NCBI GenBank assembly: GCA_015069065.1
Contig: SVJI01000067.1
Location: forward strand, 1-7,583
Length of the DNA stretch: 7,583 nucleotides
Direction of reading: 5' to 3'
Origin: Oscillospiraceae bacterium
GTDB lineage: Bacteria; Bacillota; Clostridia; UMGS1883
Made by a program: the position numbers and the translations under genes. Below the pieces are notes generated by a model. That model saw only the letters and a program-made list of their open reading frames with translations, searched no databases and was not told the origin of the DNA. Within the stretch, counting starts at the first letter, position 1. The number at the start of each line of letters is the position of its first letter. Below are positions 1 to 4,794 of this stretch, piece by piece.

Positions 1-187
1 GTTAAGCATATCGTACAATTAAAACCGATGTTAACTTCAATCTGCTCAAAGCTTACGTTAGTATTGTTCGACAAAGCATGGGTTTATATTCAGCCAATTT
101 TTTGCAAATAGACAGGTAATTTTTTGCTTTAAGATGCCTATATATAGGGAATAAATTGAAAAAATGAAAAAATTTGTAAAAAAGGTA

Positions 188-216
188 TTGACATCGAACA
201 AATGTTCTGCTATATT
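188..216 (+). promoter_or_regulatory. Sigma-A-type promoter of the yneA-like gene
   Basis: A perfect -35 hexamer TTGACA (188-193) is followed after 17 bases by TATATT (211-216). A TG one base upstream of the -10 (208-209) makes it an extended -10. Transcription should begin near 223, giving a leader of about 30 bases. The spacer is almost filled by a LexA box, so repressor binding would directly block RNA polymerase. The promoter match is seen in the sequence; its use is inferred. Confidence 0.85.
195..208 (+). promoter_or_regulatory. LexA (SOS) box 1
   Basis: CGAACAAATGTTCT matches the Firmicutes LexA consensus CGAACRNRYGTTYC at all but the last base. It lies between the -35 and -10 elements of the promoter for the LysM protein, the classic position for repression. 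Induction is therefore expected when RecA filaments trigger LexA self-cleavage after DNA damage. Confidence 0.9.
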
Positions 217-228
217 ATAAACAGAAAG

Positions 229-242
229 CGAACAAATGTTTG
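229..242 (+). promoter_or_regulatory. LexA (SOS) box 2
   Basis: CGAACAAATGTTTG shares its first 12 bases exactly with box 1 and starts 34 bp downstream of it, close to three helical turns. It lies downstream of the likely start point, and its last base is the first G of the GGAGG ribosome site. Two boxes suggest tight, possibly cooperative repression; that is inference. Confidence 0.85.
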
Positions 243-254
243 GAGGTTTTACAT

Positions 255-578
255 ATGGTAACAAGCAGTAAGCTCAGAAGATTGCAGAGAGCGAGAAAGC
301 TCAGACGTCAGCGCAGCGCGTTTTTAATGGTTGTTATGGTACTCGTTGTTATGATGGCACATTCTGCTTTTTCAAAGCCTGAAAATATAAAGGATGAATA
401 TGACGTTGTATCTGTCACCGTTCAGAGCGGAGACACCTTGTGGTCAATTGCGGCAGAGTATAAGCCTGACAATAAGGATATGCGTGAATTTGTGTATGAG
501 ATAGCCGCAAACAACGGTATTAAGGATTGTGATATCATTTGCGGACAGACGATTTTTGTCCCTGTCAGGGAAATCTGA
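255..578 (+). CDS. yneA: YneA-like SOS cell-division suppressor (membrane anchor + LysM)
   Basis: The 107-residue product has a strongly basic N-terminus (Arg/Lys at 6, 8, 9, 12, 14, 15, 17, 18 and 20). A hydrophobic stretch at about 22-35 follows, which could be a signal anchor or be cleaved after the AHSA region. After a short linker comes a single LysM domain at about 51-105 (VQSGDTLWSIA, ending GQTIFVP). This order and size match Bacillus YneA, a short-lived extracytoplasmic protein that delays septation during the SOS response, with LysM binding peptidoglycan. The start is ATG 255, eight bases after GGAGG (242-246); an in-frame TTG at 240 lies upstream of that ribosome site and inside LexA box 2. 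Two LexA boxes control the promoter and a hairpin terminator follows, so it is a single-gene unit. LysM proteins are diverse, and the functional call rests mainly on the architecture plus the LexA boxes. Confidence 0.85.
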   Translation: MVTSSKLRRLQRARKLRRQRSAFLMVVMVLVVMMAHSAFSKPENIKDEYDVVSVTVQSGDTLWSIAAEYKPDNKDMREFVYEIAANNGIKDCDIICGQTIFVPVREI

Positions 579-595
579 TTCAGAACTATTTTGAG

Positions 596-643
596 AAAGG
601 TAATTATTTTCATTTCTTTGAAAATGAATTGATTACCTTTTTT
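596..643 (+). terminator. Intrinsic terminator after the yneA-like gene
   Basis: AAAGGTAAT (596-604) pairs perfectly with ATTACCTTT (632-640). Weaker pairing inside (TTTTCAT region with ATGAAAA region) extends the stem, and the T run reaches 643. It begins 17 bases after the stop codon. The next promoter's -35 starts at 645, so the two units abut. Confidence 0.8.
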
Positions 644-644
644 G

Positions 645-673
645 TTGCAATTTATCCTCTTTTTTGCTATAAT
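645..673 (+). promoter_or_regulatory. Promoter of the acetyltransferase / Cys-rich gene pair
   Basis: TTGCAA (645-650), a 17-base spacer and TATAAT (668-673), with an extended-10 TG at 665-666. It starts just after the T tract of the preceding terminator. No operator-like repeat was seen next to it, so expression may be constitutive. Confidence 0.75.
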
Positions 674-708
674 GTATATATTATTTGAAGAAGTAGGATA
701 AATATAAT

Positions 709-1494
709 ATGATTACACATAAAGAAATAATAAACGGGCTGAAAAATTTTGAATTTCAAAAGGGGAATCCTGTTATTGTTCATACATCGTTAAAGGCAAT
801 AGGGGAGATTGAGGGCGGCGCAGAAACACTTCTTTCAGCACTGATAGAGTTCTTTACTGAAAACGACGGACTTTTGTGCGTGCCTACACATACATGGGAA
901 AGCATGGTGCTGGATTTAAATACCCCTCAAAGCTGCATCGGAGTTCTCCCGACTGTTGCGGCGGCACATCCGCGCGGAGTACGCAGTATGCACCCTACAC
1001 ATTCTGTGACCGTGTTTGGCAGTAAGTGCCGTGCAGAAGAATTTGTCCGCGGAGAGAATGCCATCGATACACCTACAAGTCCCGATGGGTGCTATGGAAA
1101 ACTCTATAAAGAGGATGGGTATGTTCTCCTTATAGGCGTTGGACAGACGAAAAATACATATCTGCATTGCGTGGAGGAAATGCTCGGTGTGCCAAACCGC
1201 CTGACAGATGATATGGTAAGTGCTCAGATAATTCATAAGAATGGGCAGAGCGAGACAAGGAAGCTTCATTGGTTTGATGAAATAATCCCCGATGTTTCGG
1301 TGAATTTCGGTAAATTTGAAGCGGCGTTTCGGTATCACGGCTGTATTCAGGATGGATTTATCGGTAATGCCGCCGCCCAATTTTGCAGTGCAGTTAAAAT
1401 GAAAAATGTCATGGAGTTAATCTATAAAAATGCAGGTGGCAGGGAGCTTCTCGCAGATAGTCTGCCCCTTGACGAATCGCTGTACAAATTCTGA
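709..1494 (+). CDS. AAC(3)/YokD-family aminoglycoside N-acetyltransferase-like protein
   Basis: This 261-residue protein fits the usual 260-280 residues of the Antibiotic_NAT family, which transfers acetyl from acetyl-CoA to the 3-amino group of aminoglycosides or to other amines. Family signatures visible are VHTSLKAIG near 24-32, VPTHTW near 58-63, RSMHPTHS at 92-99 (the conserved His/Ser acetyl-CoA and catalytic region) and LLIGVGQTKNTYLHCVEE at 140-157, with its conserved T, H and E. No signal peptide is seen, so it should be cytosolic. The start at 709 has only a modest AGGA site (695-698). The gene is followed after 22 bases by a small Cys-rich gene and shares its promoter. Chromosomal members often have no proven drug substrate, so a resistance role should not be assumed; acetylation of another amine-containing metabolite is equally possible. 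Confidence 0.88.
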   Translation: MITHKEIINGLKNFEFQKGNPVIVHTSLKAIGEIEGGAETLLSALIEFFTENDGLLCVPTHTWESMVLDLNTPQSCIGVLPTVAAAHPRGVRSMHPTHSVTVFGSKCRAEEFVRGENAIDTPTSPDGCYGKLYKEDGYVLLIGVGQTKNTYLHCVEEMLGVPNRLTDDMVSAQIIHKNGQSETRKLHWFDEIIPDVSVNFGKFEAAFRYHGCIQDGFIGNAAAQFCSAVKMKNVMELIYKNAGGRELLADSLPLDESLYKF

Positions 1495-1516
1495 TATTAG
1501 TTGGAGGATGAAGATA

Positions 1517-1684
1517 ATGAACGAAAAATGTATTTTGGATGAAAACAAAATCTGCGATGACTGCGGCGAGTGTGACAAGTGCGACCTTGACAGTGCAAAA
1601 ATCTGCGACAACTGCGGAAAATGTATAGGGATGGATGCCGACAGCCGTGCAATAGAAATTGAGGACGTTATTTTGAAAAAATAG
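1517..1684 (+). CDS. Small eight-cysteine (CxxC-repeat) protein, function unknown
   Basis: This 55-residue acidic protein has cysteines at 5, 13, 16, 19, 22, 30, 33 and 36. Two near-copies of K-I-C-D-[DN]-C-G-[EK]-C at 11-19 and 28-36 point to an internal duplication. The spacing suggests binding of zinc or an iron-sulfur cluster; a ferredoxin-like or rubredoxin-like role is possible but unproven, and the CxxCxxCxxC spacing at 13-22 resembles ferredoxin ligands only loosely. The start is ATG 1517, nine bases after GGAGG (1503-1507); ATG 1508 directly abuts that site and is too close. The gene lies 22 bases behind the acetyltransferase and just ahead of a terminator, so the two are probably co-transcribed. 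I have the impression that similar small proteins are common in Clostridia, but I know no assigned function. The C-terminal 19 residues are Cys-free and acidic. Confidence 0.8.
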   Translation: MNEKCILDENKICDDCGECDKCDLDSAKICDNCGKCIGMDADSRAIEIEDVILKK

Positions 1685-1690
1685 CATTTG

Positions 1691-1729
1691 ACAAGCAGAG
1701 CAATATTTTATGTTTTCTGCTTGTTTTTT
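1691..1729 (+). terminator. Intrinsic terminator after the Cys-rich gene
   Basis: ACAAGCAGA (1691-1699) pairs perfectly with TCTGCTTGT (1716-1724), with a 16-base loop, and runs into six T's (1724-1729). It starts six bases after the stop codon and closes the acetyltransferase/Cys-rich unit. Confidence 0.88.
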
Positions 1730-1730
1730 G

Positions 1731-1759
1731 TTGCACAGACAGGCATTTTGTGTTATAAT
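1731..1759 (+). promoter_or_regulatory. Promoter of the tagA-to-ruvB gene cluster
   Basis: TTGCAC (1731-1736), a 17-base spacer and TATAAT (1754-1759), with an extended-10 TG at 1751-1752. Transcription would start near 1766, leaving a leader of about 210 bases before the first gene. It is the only good promoter seen ahead of the eight-gene cluster, although internal promoters are not excluded. No LexA box is near it. Confidence 0.75.
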
Positions 1760-1783
1760 AATTTCATCTTTTTGATGAAATTA
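1759..1783 (+). repeat. Hairpin at the transcription start point
   Basis: TAATTTCATC (1759-1768) pairs perfectly with GATGAAATTA (1774-1783) around a five-T loop. It starts at the last base of the -10 element, so it could be an operator for a dimeric regulator, or in RNA a 5' stem-loop that stabilises the transcript. Only part of it would be in the RNA if transcription starts near 1766. Confidence 0.6.
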
Positions 1784-1906
1784 ATGAATAGTGAAAAATG
1801 AATAATGAAGAATTAAGGAACAAATGCTACGCATTTGAATTTAGAAAGAAAATCGCTTTGCGATTTTCAACCACAATTATTCATCATTCATTATTAATTA
1901 TTCATT
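1783..1906. repeat. 124-bp MITE-like palindromic element with two internal hairpins
   Basis: The ends form 32-base arms (1783-1814 and 1875-1906), with 27 Watson-Crick pairs, one G-T pair and four mismatches. They are built of ATGAATAATGAA-like units. Between them stand two perfect hairpins: CAAATGC/GCATTTG (1821-1827/1831-1837, loop TAC) and GAAAATCGC/GCGATTTTC (1848-1856/1860-1868, loop TTT). The whole would fold as a long stem with a junction and two side arms. There is no coding capacity. TTAA occurs at both edges (1781-1784 and 1906-1909) and might mark a target duplication. Non-autonomous palindromic elements of this kind are known in bacterial intergenic regions; that this one is repeated elsewhere in its genome is inference. 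Confidence 0.75.
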
Positions 1907-1907
1907 T

Positions 1908-1942
1908 AAAATCAGGGGACATCTGAAATGTACACTGATTTT
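1908..1942 (+). repeat. Inverted repeat just upstream of the tagA-like gene
   Basis: AAAATCAG (1908-1915) pairs with CTGATTTT (1935-1942). After a symmetric three-base bulge, ACAT (1919-1922) pairs with ATGT (1928-1931) inside. The T's lie mostly within the stem, so it is a poor terminator. It could be an operator, a weak attenuator, or the scar of another repeat. TATAAT follows at 1942-1947, but no acceptable -35 stands at the right distance. Confidence 0.5.
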
Positions 1943-1976
1943 ATAATATACGGTAATGAAAAAAAGGAGATTTATT

Positions 1977-2702
1977 ATGGATTTTGTCAATATTTTAGGT
2001 GTTCATGTAAATAAATATACTATGGATGATGCCGTAGCAAAGGCATCTGAATTGATGGAAAGCGATTCGTTGAGTATGATATTTACCCCGAATTCAGAAA
2101 TACTGCTTTACGCTTCGGAAAATCCGCAGTTTACCGATGTCCTCAACAGTGCAGATATGATAGTGGCTGACGGTATTGGTGTTGTGTACGGTGCAAAAAT
2201 TCTCGGCAATCCGCTTAAGGAGAGAGTTGCCGGATACGATTTGGTATGTAATCTCTTTCCTGTGATGGCACAAAAAGGAAAGTCCGTATATCTCTTAGGG
2301 GCAAAGCCCGGTGTTGCAGAGCTTGCGGCAGAAAACCTTGTTAAAAAATACCCCGGACTTGTAATTGCAGGTACTCATGACGGATACTTTAAAAATGATG
2401 ACGAGGTTATAGCGGACATAAATGCGGCTGCGCCTGATTTCCTCATGGTGTGTCTGGGCTTTCCAAAGCAGGAAAACTGGATATATAACAACAGGCAGGC
2501 TCTTAATGCAAAGCTTGCTATCGGTGCAGGCGGCTGCCTTGACGTTTTTGCAGGTACGGTTAAGCGTGCGCCTGAGTTTTACTGCAATCACGGAATAGAG
2601 TGGCTTTACAGACTTATTAAGCAGCCGTCAAGGTTTGTGCGGATGCTTGCCCTGCCCAAGTTTGGGTTAAAGGTTCTTTTTAAGGGCAGACAATATAAAT
2701 AA
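1977..2702 (+). CDS. tagA: WecG/TagA/CpsF-family glycosyltransferase (GT26)
   Basis: The 241-residue protein is typical of family GT26. TagA adds N-acetylmannosamine from UDP-ManNAc to undecaprenyl-PP-GlcNAc, the first committed step of wall teichoic acid linkage-unit synthesis, at the inner face of the membrane; relatives (WecG, CpsF-type) act in other surface polysaccharides. Visible family motifs are TPNSEI at 38-43, the catalytic-type Asp65 in VADGIG, GNPLKERVAGYDL at 77-89, VYLLGAKPGVAELAA at 105-118, GTHDGYF at 132-138, CLGFPKQE at 159-166, GAGGCLDVFAGTVKRAPE at 183-200 and the membrane-contacting tail EWLYRLIKQPSRFVRML at 208-224. It looks complete. The start is ATG 1977, seven bases after AAGGAG; an in-frame ATG at 1956 lies ahead of that ribosome site and would add seven residues. 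It is the first gene of the cluster. The exact acceptor polymer cannot be told, since no other teichoic acid gene is in view. Confidence 0.92.
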   Translation: MDFVNILGVHVNKYTMDDAVAKASELMESDSLSMIFTPNSEILLYASENPQFTDVLNSADMIVADGIGVVYGAKILGNPLKERVAGYDLVCNLFPVMAQKGKSVYLLGAKPGVAELAAENLVKKYPGLVIAGTHDGYFKNDDEVIADINAAAPDFLMVCLGFPKQENWIYNNRQALNAKLAIGAGGCLDVFAGTVKRAPEFYCNHGIEWLYRLIKQPSRFVRMLALPKFGLKVLFKGRQYK

Positions 2703-2719
2703 TTATTGAGGGTGTTTCA

Positions 2720-3610
2720 ATGCTTGAATTTAAGTGCGTCAGCGCAGCGGATTTTGAGCGATATAATAAATTCAGAGAATCAGATTTGACAAATGCTTCC
2801 GAGGGCGTATTTGCCACCATGTTTATATGGAACAGATATTATAACATGGAGTTTGCAGATAACGGCGAATTCCTCTTTATAAGGTTTAATATAAAAAACA
2901 AAGTGCCGTCGTATTTTTTCCCGATTGGTAAGGGGGATTTGCACCGCGCGTTGGAGCAGCTTTTTGAATATGCCCAAAGCCGAGGGGAGAAGGTGTGTTT
3001 TCGACTGGTCAGCAGTGAAAATGCCCAAAAGCTTAAGAGTATAACGGACAGGCAGTTTAGTTTTACGCCGAGCCGTGACAGCTTTGACTACGTCTACCTC
3101 ACGGAGAAAATGATTTCCCTTTCAGGAAAAAAACTTCATTCAAAGAGAAATCACCTGAATTACTTCTTTGAAAATTACGATTTTGAATACGTTTGCGTTA
3201 ATGAGCCGCAGCTTCTCTCTGAGTGTGCCGAAAAGGCGCGCCTTTGGGTAGGGGCAAAGACGAAGAATACAAACTCCTTTGAGCTTGGTGCCATGGAGTC
3301 GTATTTTAATCACTATTTTGAATTCAATCAAAAGGGTGCTGTGCTGAAAGTTGACGGTGAGATTGTTGCCATGACCTTTGGGGAGCGGCTTAACAGTGAT
3401 ATGGCACTTATACAGATAGAGCTGGCGGACGATAATTACCGCGGAGCATATCAGGCGATAAATAAGCTCTTTTGTGAAAACGAGTGGAAAGGTTACCGCT
3501 ACGTTAACAGGGAGGAGGACATGGGGCTTGATGGACTAAGGCGTGCAAAGACGAGCTATCAGCCCGAGCTTTTAGTGGAGAAATATTATATTGAGGAGGA
3601 AACAGAATGA
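2720..3610 (+). CDS. DUF2156-family protein (phosphatidylglycerol lysyltransferase C-domain-like)
   Basis: The 296-residue soluble protein resembles the DUF2156 family, whose double GNAT fold is shared with the aminoacyl-transfer domain of MprF (lysyl-phosphatidylglycerol synthase). Visible family features are FATMFIWN at 31-38, the basic stretch SGKKLHSKRNHLNYF at 135-149, a GNAT-like strand KGAVLKVDGEIVAMTFGE at 205-222 and the C-terminal VNREEDMGLDGLRRAKTSYQP at 262-282. There are no MprF membrane segments, so if it transfers an aminoacyl or acyl group the partner is cytosolic or the inner membrane face; the substrate is unknown. The start at 2720 is eight bases after GAGG (2708-2711) and 17 bases beyond the tagA-like stop. 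The end overlaps the next gene by four bases (ATGA), implying translational coupling. The family call is firm; the function is not. Confidence 0.85.
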   Translation: MLEFKCVSAADFERYNKFRESDLTNASEGVFATMFIWNRYYNMEFADNGEFLFIRFNIKNKVPSYFFPIGKGDLHRALEQLFEYAQSRGEKVCFRLVSSENAQKLKSITDRQFSFTPSRDSFDYVYLTEKMISLSGKKLHSKRNHLNYFFENYDFEYVCVNEPQLLSECAEKARLWVGAKTKNTNSFELGAMESYFNHYFEFNQKGAVLKVDGEIVAMTFGERLNSDMALIQIELADDNYRGAYQAINKLFCENEWKGYRYVNREEDMGLDGLRRAKTSYQPELLVEKYYIEEETE

Positions 3611-4143
3611 TTTATATGTTCCTTGCAGACGGATTTGAAGAGGTGGAGGCACTTGCCCCACTTGATATTTTAAGACGTGCTAATGCTGATATTGTGACAG
3701 TGGGCGTTACAGGGGAGTATGTTAAGGGTGCTCATGACATCACTGTAAAGGCGGATATATCACTTAGTGATGTGCAGAGTGAAAAGATTGATGCAGTAAT
3801 TCTCCCCGGCGGATTGGGCGGAACTAATAACATGGACAGCAGTGCAGAGGTTAAAAATCTGGTGCAGTATGCAGCGGATAACGATAAGCTCGTATGCGCT
3901 ATCTGTGCCGCACCGTCCATTCTCGGAAAAATGGGGCTTCTCGACGGAAAGGAAGCTACCTGCTATCCCGGGTTTGAGGACACCTTTAAGGGCGGTAAGT
4001 ATGTAAAACAGTCTGTTGTAAGGTGCGGCAACTTCATAACCTCTGACGGCATGGGAAGTGCATATAAATTCGGTTTTGAAATCACAGCCGCACTTTTTGG
4101 AAATGAAACCGCAGAAAAAATAAAAGAACAGATACAGTATTAA
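3607..4143 (+). CDS. DJ-1/PfpI-family protein
   Basis: The 178-residue single-domain protein has the full DJ-1 layout. Glu14 in DGFEEVEA corresponds to human DJ-1 Glu18. VILPGG lies at 64-69. The nucleophile-elbow Cys100 in CAICAAPSILG corresponds to DJ-1 Cys106. The DJ-1 His126 position appears to be Tyr120 (CYPGFE), so this is not a classic Cys-His protease arrangement. A GMGSAYKFGFEI segment at 148-159 closes the fold. Family members have been linked to oxidative and carbonyl stress (glyoxalase or deglycase-like activity, still debated) and, in some cases, to thiazole or nucleotide metabolism. Cytosolic. It starts within the stop of the DUF2156 gene, with its own GGAGG (3595-3599) seven bases upstream, and is followed after eight bases by trmR. 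Confidence 0.9.
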   Translation: MIYMFLADGFEEVEALAPLDILRRANADIVTVGVTGEYVKGAHDITVKADISLSDVQSEKIDAVILPGGLGGTNNMDSSAEVKNLVQYAADNDKLVCAICAAPSILGKMGLLDGKEATCYPGFEDTFKGGKYVKQSVVRCGNFITSDGMGSAYKFGFEITAALFGNETAEKIKEQIQY

Positions 4144-4151
4144 GGTGAGCT

Positions 4152-4781
4152 ATGAAGCAGGAATATCTCGATTCGCTTATACCAAAGCGGAGTGAATTTT
4201 TAGAAAATTTAAGATATAAGTCCTCACTTGAGGAAAGCTATGCGCCCATAGTACAGAAATCTACAGAGCAGCTTATCGTAACCTTGCTTAAGACGATTAA
4301 GCCCAAAAGGGTGCTTGAAATCGGCACGGCGGTAGGCTACAGTGCCATTCTTATGGCGGATAATCTGCCACATGACAGCTCCATTATCACGATTGAGAGG
4401 TATAAGAAGCATGCCGATATTGCCGTTGACAACGTCTTTTCGTCAGGCTATGAAAAGAAAATTAAGGTTATAGAGGGCGAGGCTGCAGAGGTTTTACACT
4501 GGCTTGACGGTGGATTTGATTTTATATTCCTTGATGCGGCAAAGGGGCAGTATATAGAATTTTTGCCCGATATTCTGCGGCTTCTTAATAGCGGGGGAGT
4601 GCTTCTTTCCGACAACATTCTCTATCATGGAATGATTGAGGATGAGGAAAAGGTTGAGAGAAGAAAGATAACGATTGTAAAACGGCTTCATATGTATCTG
4701 GAGGAAATAATGAGAAGTCCGCTCCTGACAACCTCCATTATCCCTATCGGGGACGGAGTTGCACTATCAGTAAAGGTATGA
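4152..4781 (+). CDS. trmR: tRNA 5-hydroxyuridine (U34) O-methyltransferase, TrmR/YrrM-like
   Basis: The 209-residue SAM-dependent class I methyltransferase is of the O-methyltransferase family 3 type. Visible are SAM motif I VLEIGTAVGYSA at 54-65, acidic Glu82 at the end of strand 2 (ITIER), and a metal site matching the family in Asp128 (FLDAAKG) with Asp154-Asn155 (LLSDNIL). In Bacillus, TrmR (YrrM) methylates 5-hydroxyuridine at the tRNA wobble position to 5-methoxyuridine. The next gene encodes the U32 protein proposed to make that hydroxyuridine, the same pairing as yrrM with yrrN-yrrO, which supports this call over a catechol-type methyltransferase. The ribosome site AAGGTGA overlaps the stop of the DJ-1 gene. 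Confidence 0.88.
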   Translation: MKQEYLDSLIPKRSEFLENLRYKSSLEESYAPIVQKSTEQLIVTLLKTIKPKRVLEIGTAVGYSAILMADNLPHDSSIITIERYKKHADIAVDNVFSSGYEKKIKVIEGEAAEVLHWLDGGFDFIFLDAAKGQYIEFLPDILRLLNSGGVLLSDNILYHGMIEDEEKVERRKITIVKRLHMYLEEIMRSPLLTTSIIPIGDGVALSVKV

Positions 4782-4794
4782 AAGGGTATTTGTT

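Noticed and set aside
57..70. Half LexA site GTTCG at 66-70
   Set aside because: The facing half is GTTAG instead of CGAAC, so only one half-site matches.
1..111. Open + strand frame from the window edge to TAG at 109-111 (36 residues), possible end of an upstream gene
   Set aside because: The translation matches no family I recognise, the region is A/T-rich, and there is no terminator after it. It could be a gene end, but nothing supports it.
96..127. Ten-base direct repeat AATTTTTTGC (96-105 and 118-127) and 12-bp palindrome CCTATATATAGG (137-148) upstream of the yneA promoter
   Set aside because: Short and A/T-rich; expected by chance in such sequence, and no promoter element was found with them on either strand.
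240..254. Upstream TTG start that would lengthen the yneA-like protein by five residues
   Set aside because: It lies before and inside the GGAGG ribosome site and in LexA box 2; ATG 255 has ideal spacing.
916..1380. 154-residue minus-strand open frame within the acetyltransferase gene
   Set aside because: Antiparallel shadow of a recognised gene, with no recognisable domain.
1820..1834. GAACAAATGCT resembles the LexA box core
   Set aside because: It lacks the GTT half-site and is fully explained by the internal CAAATGC/GCATTTG hairpin of the palindromic element.
1956..1976. Upstream ATG for the tagA-like gene
   Set aside because: It precedes the AAGGAG site (1964-1969), which fits ATG 1977, and the extra residues are just the translated ribosome site. 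With ATG 1977 the conserved Asp falls at residue 65, as I recall it for characterised TagA.
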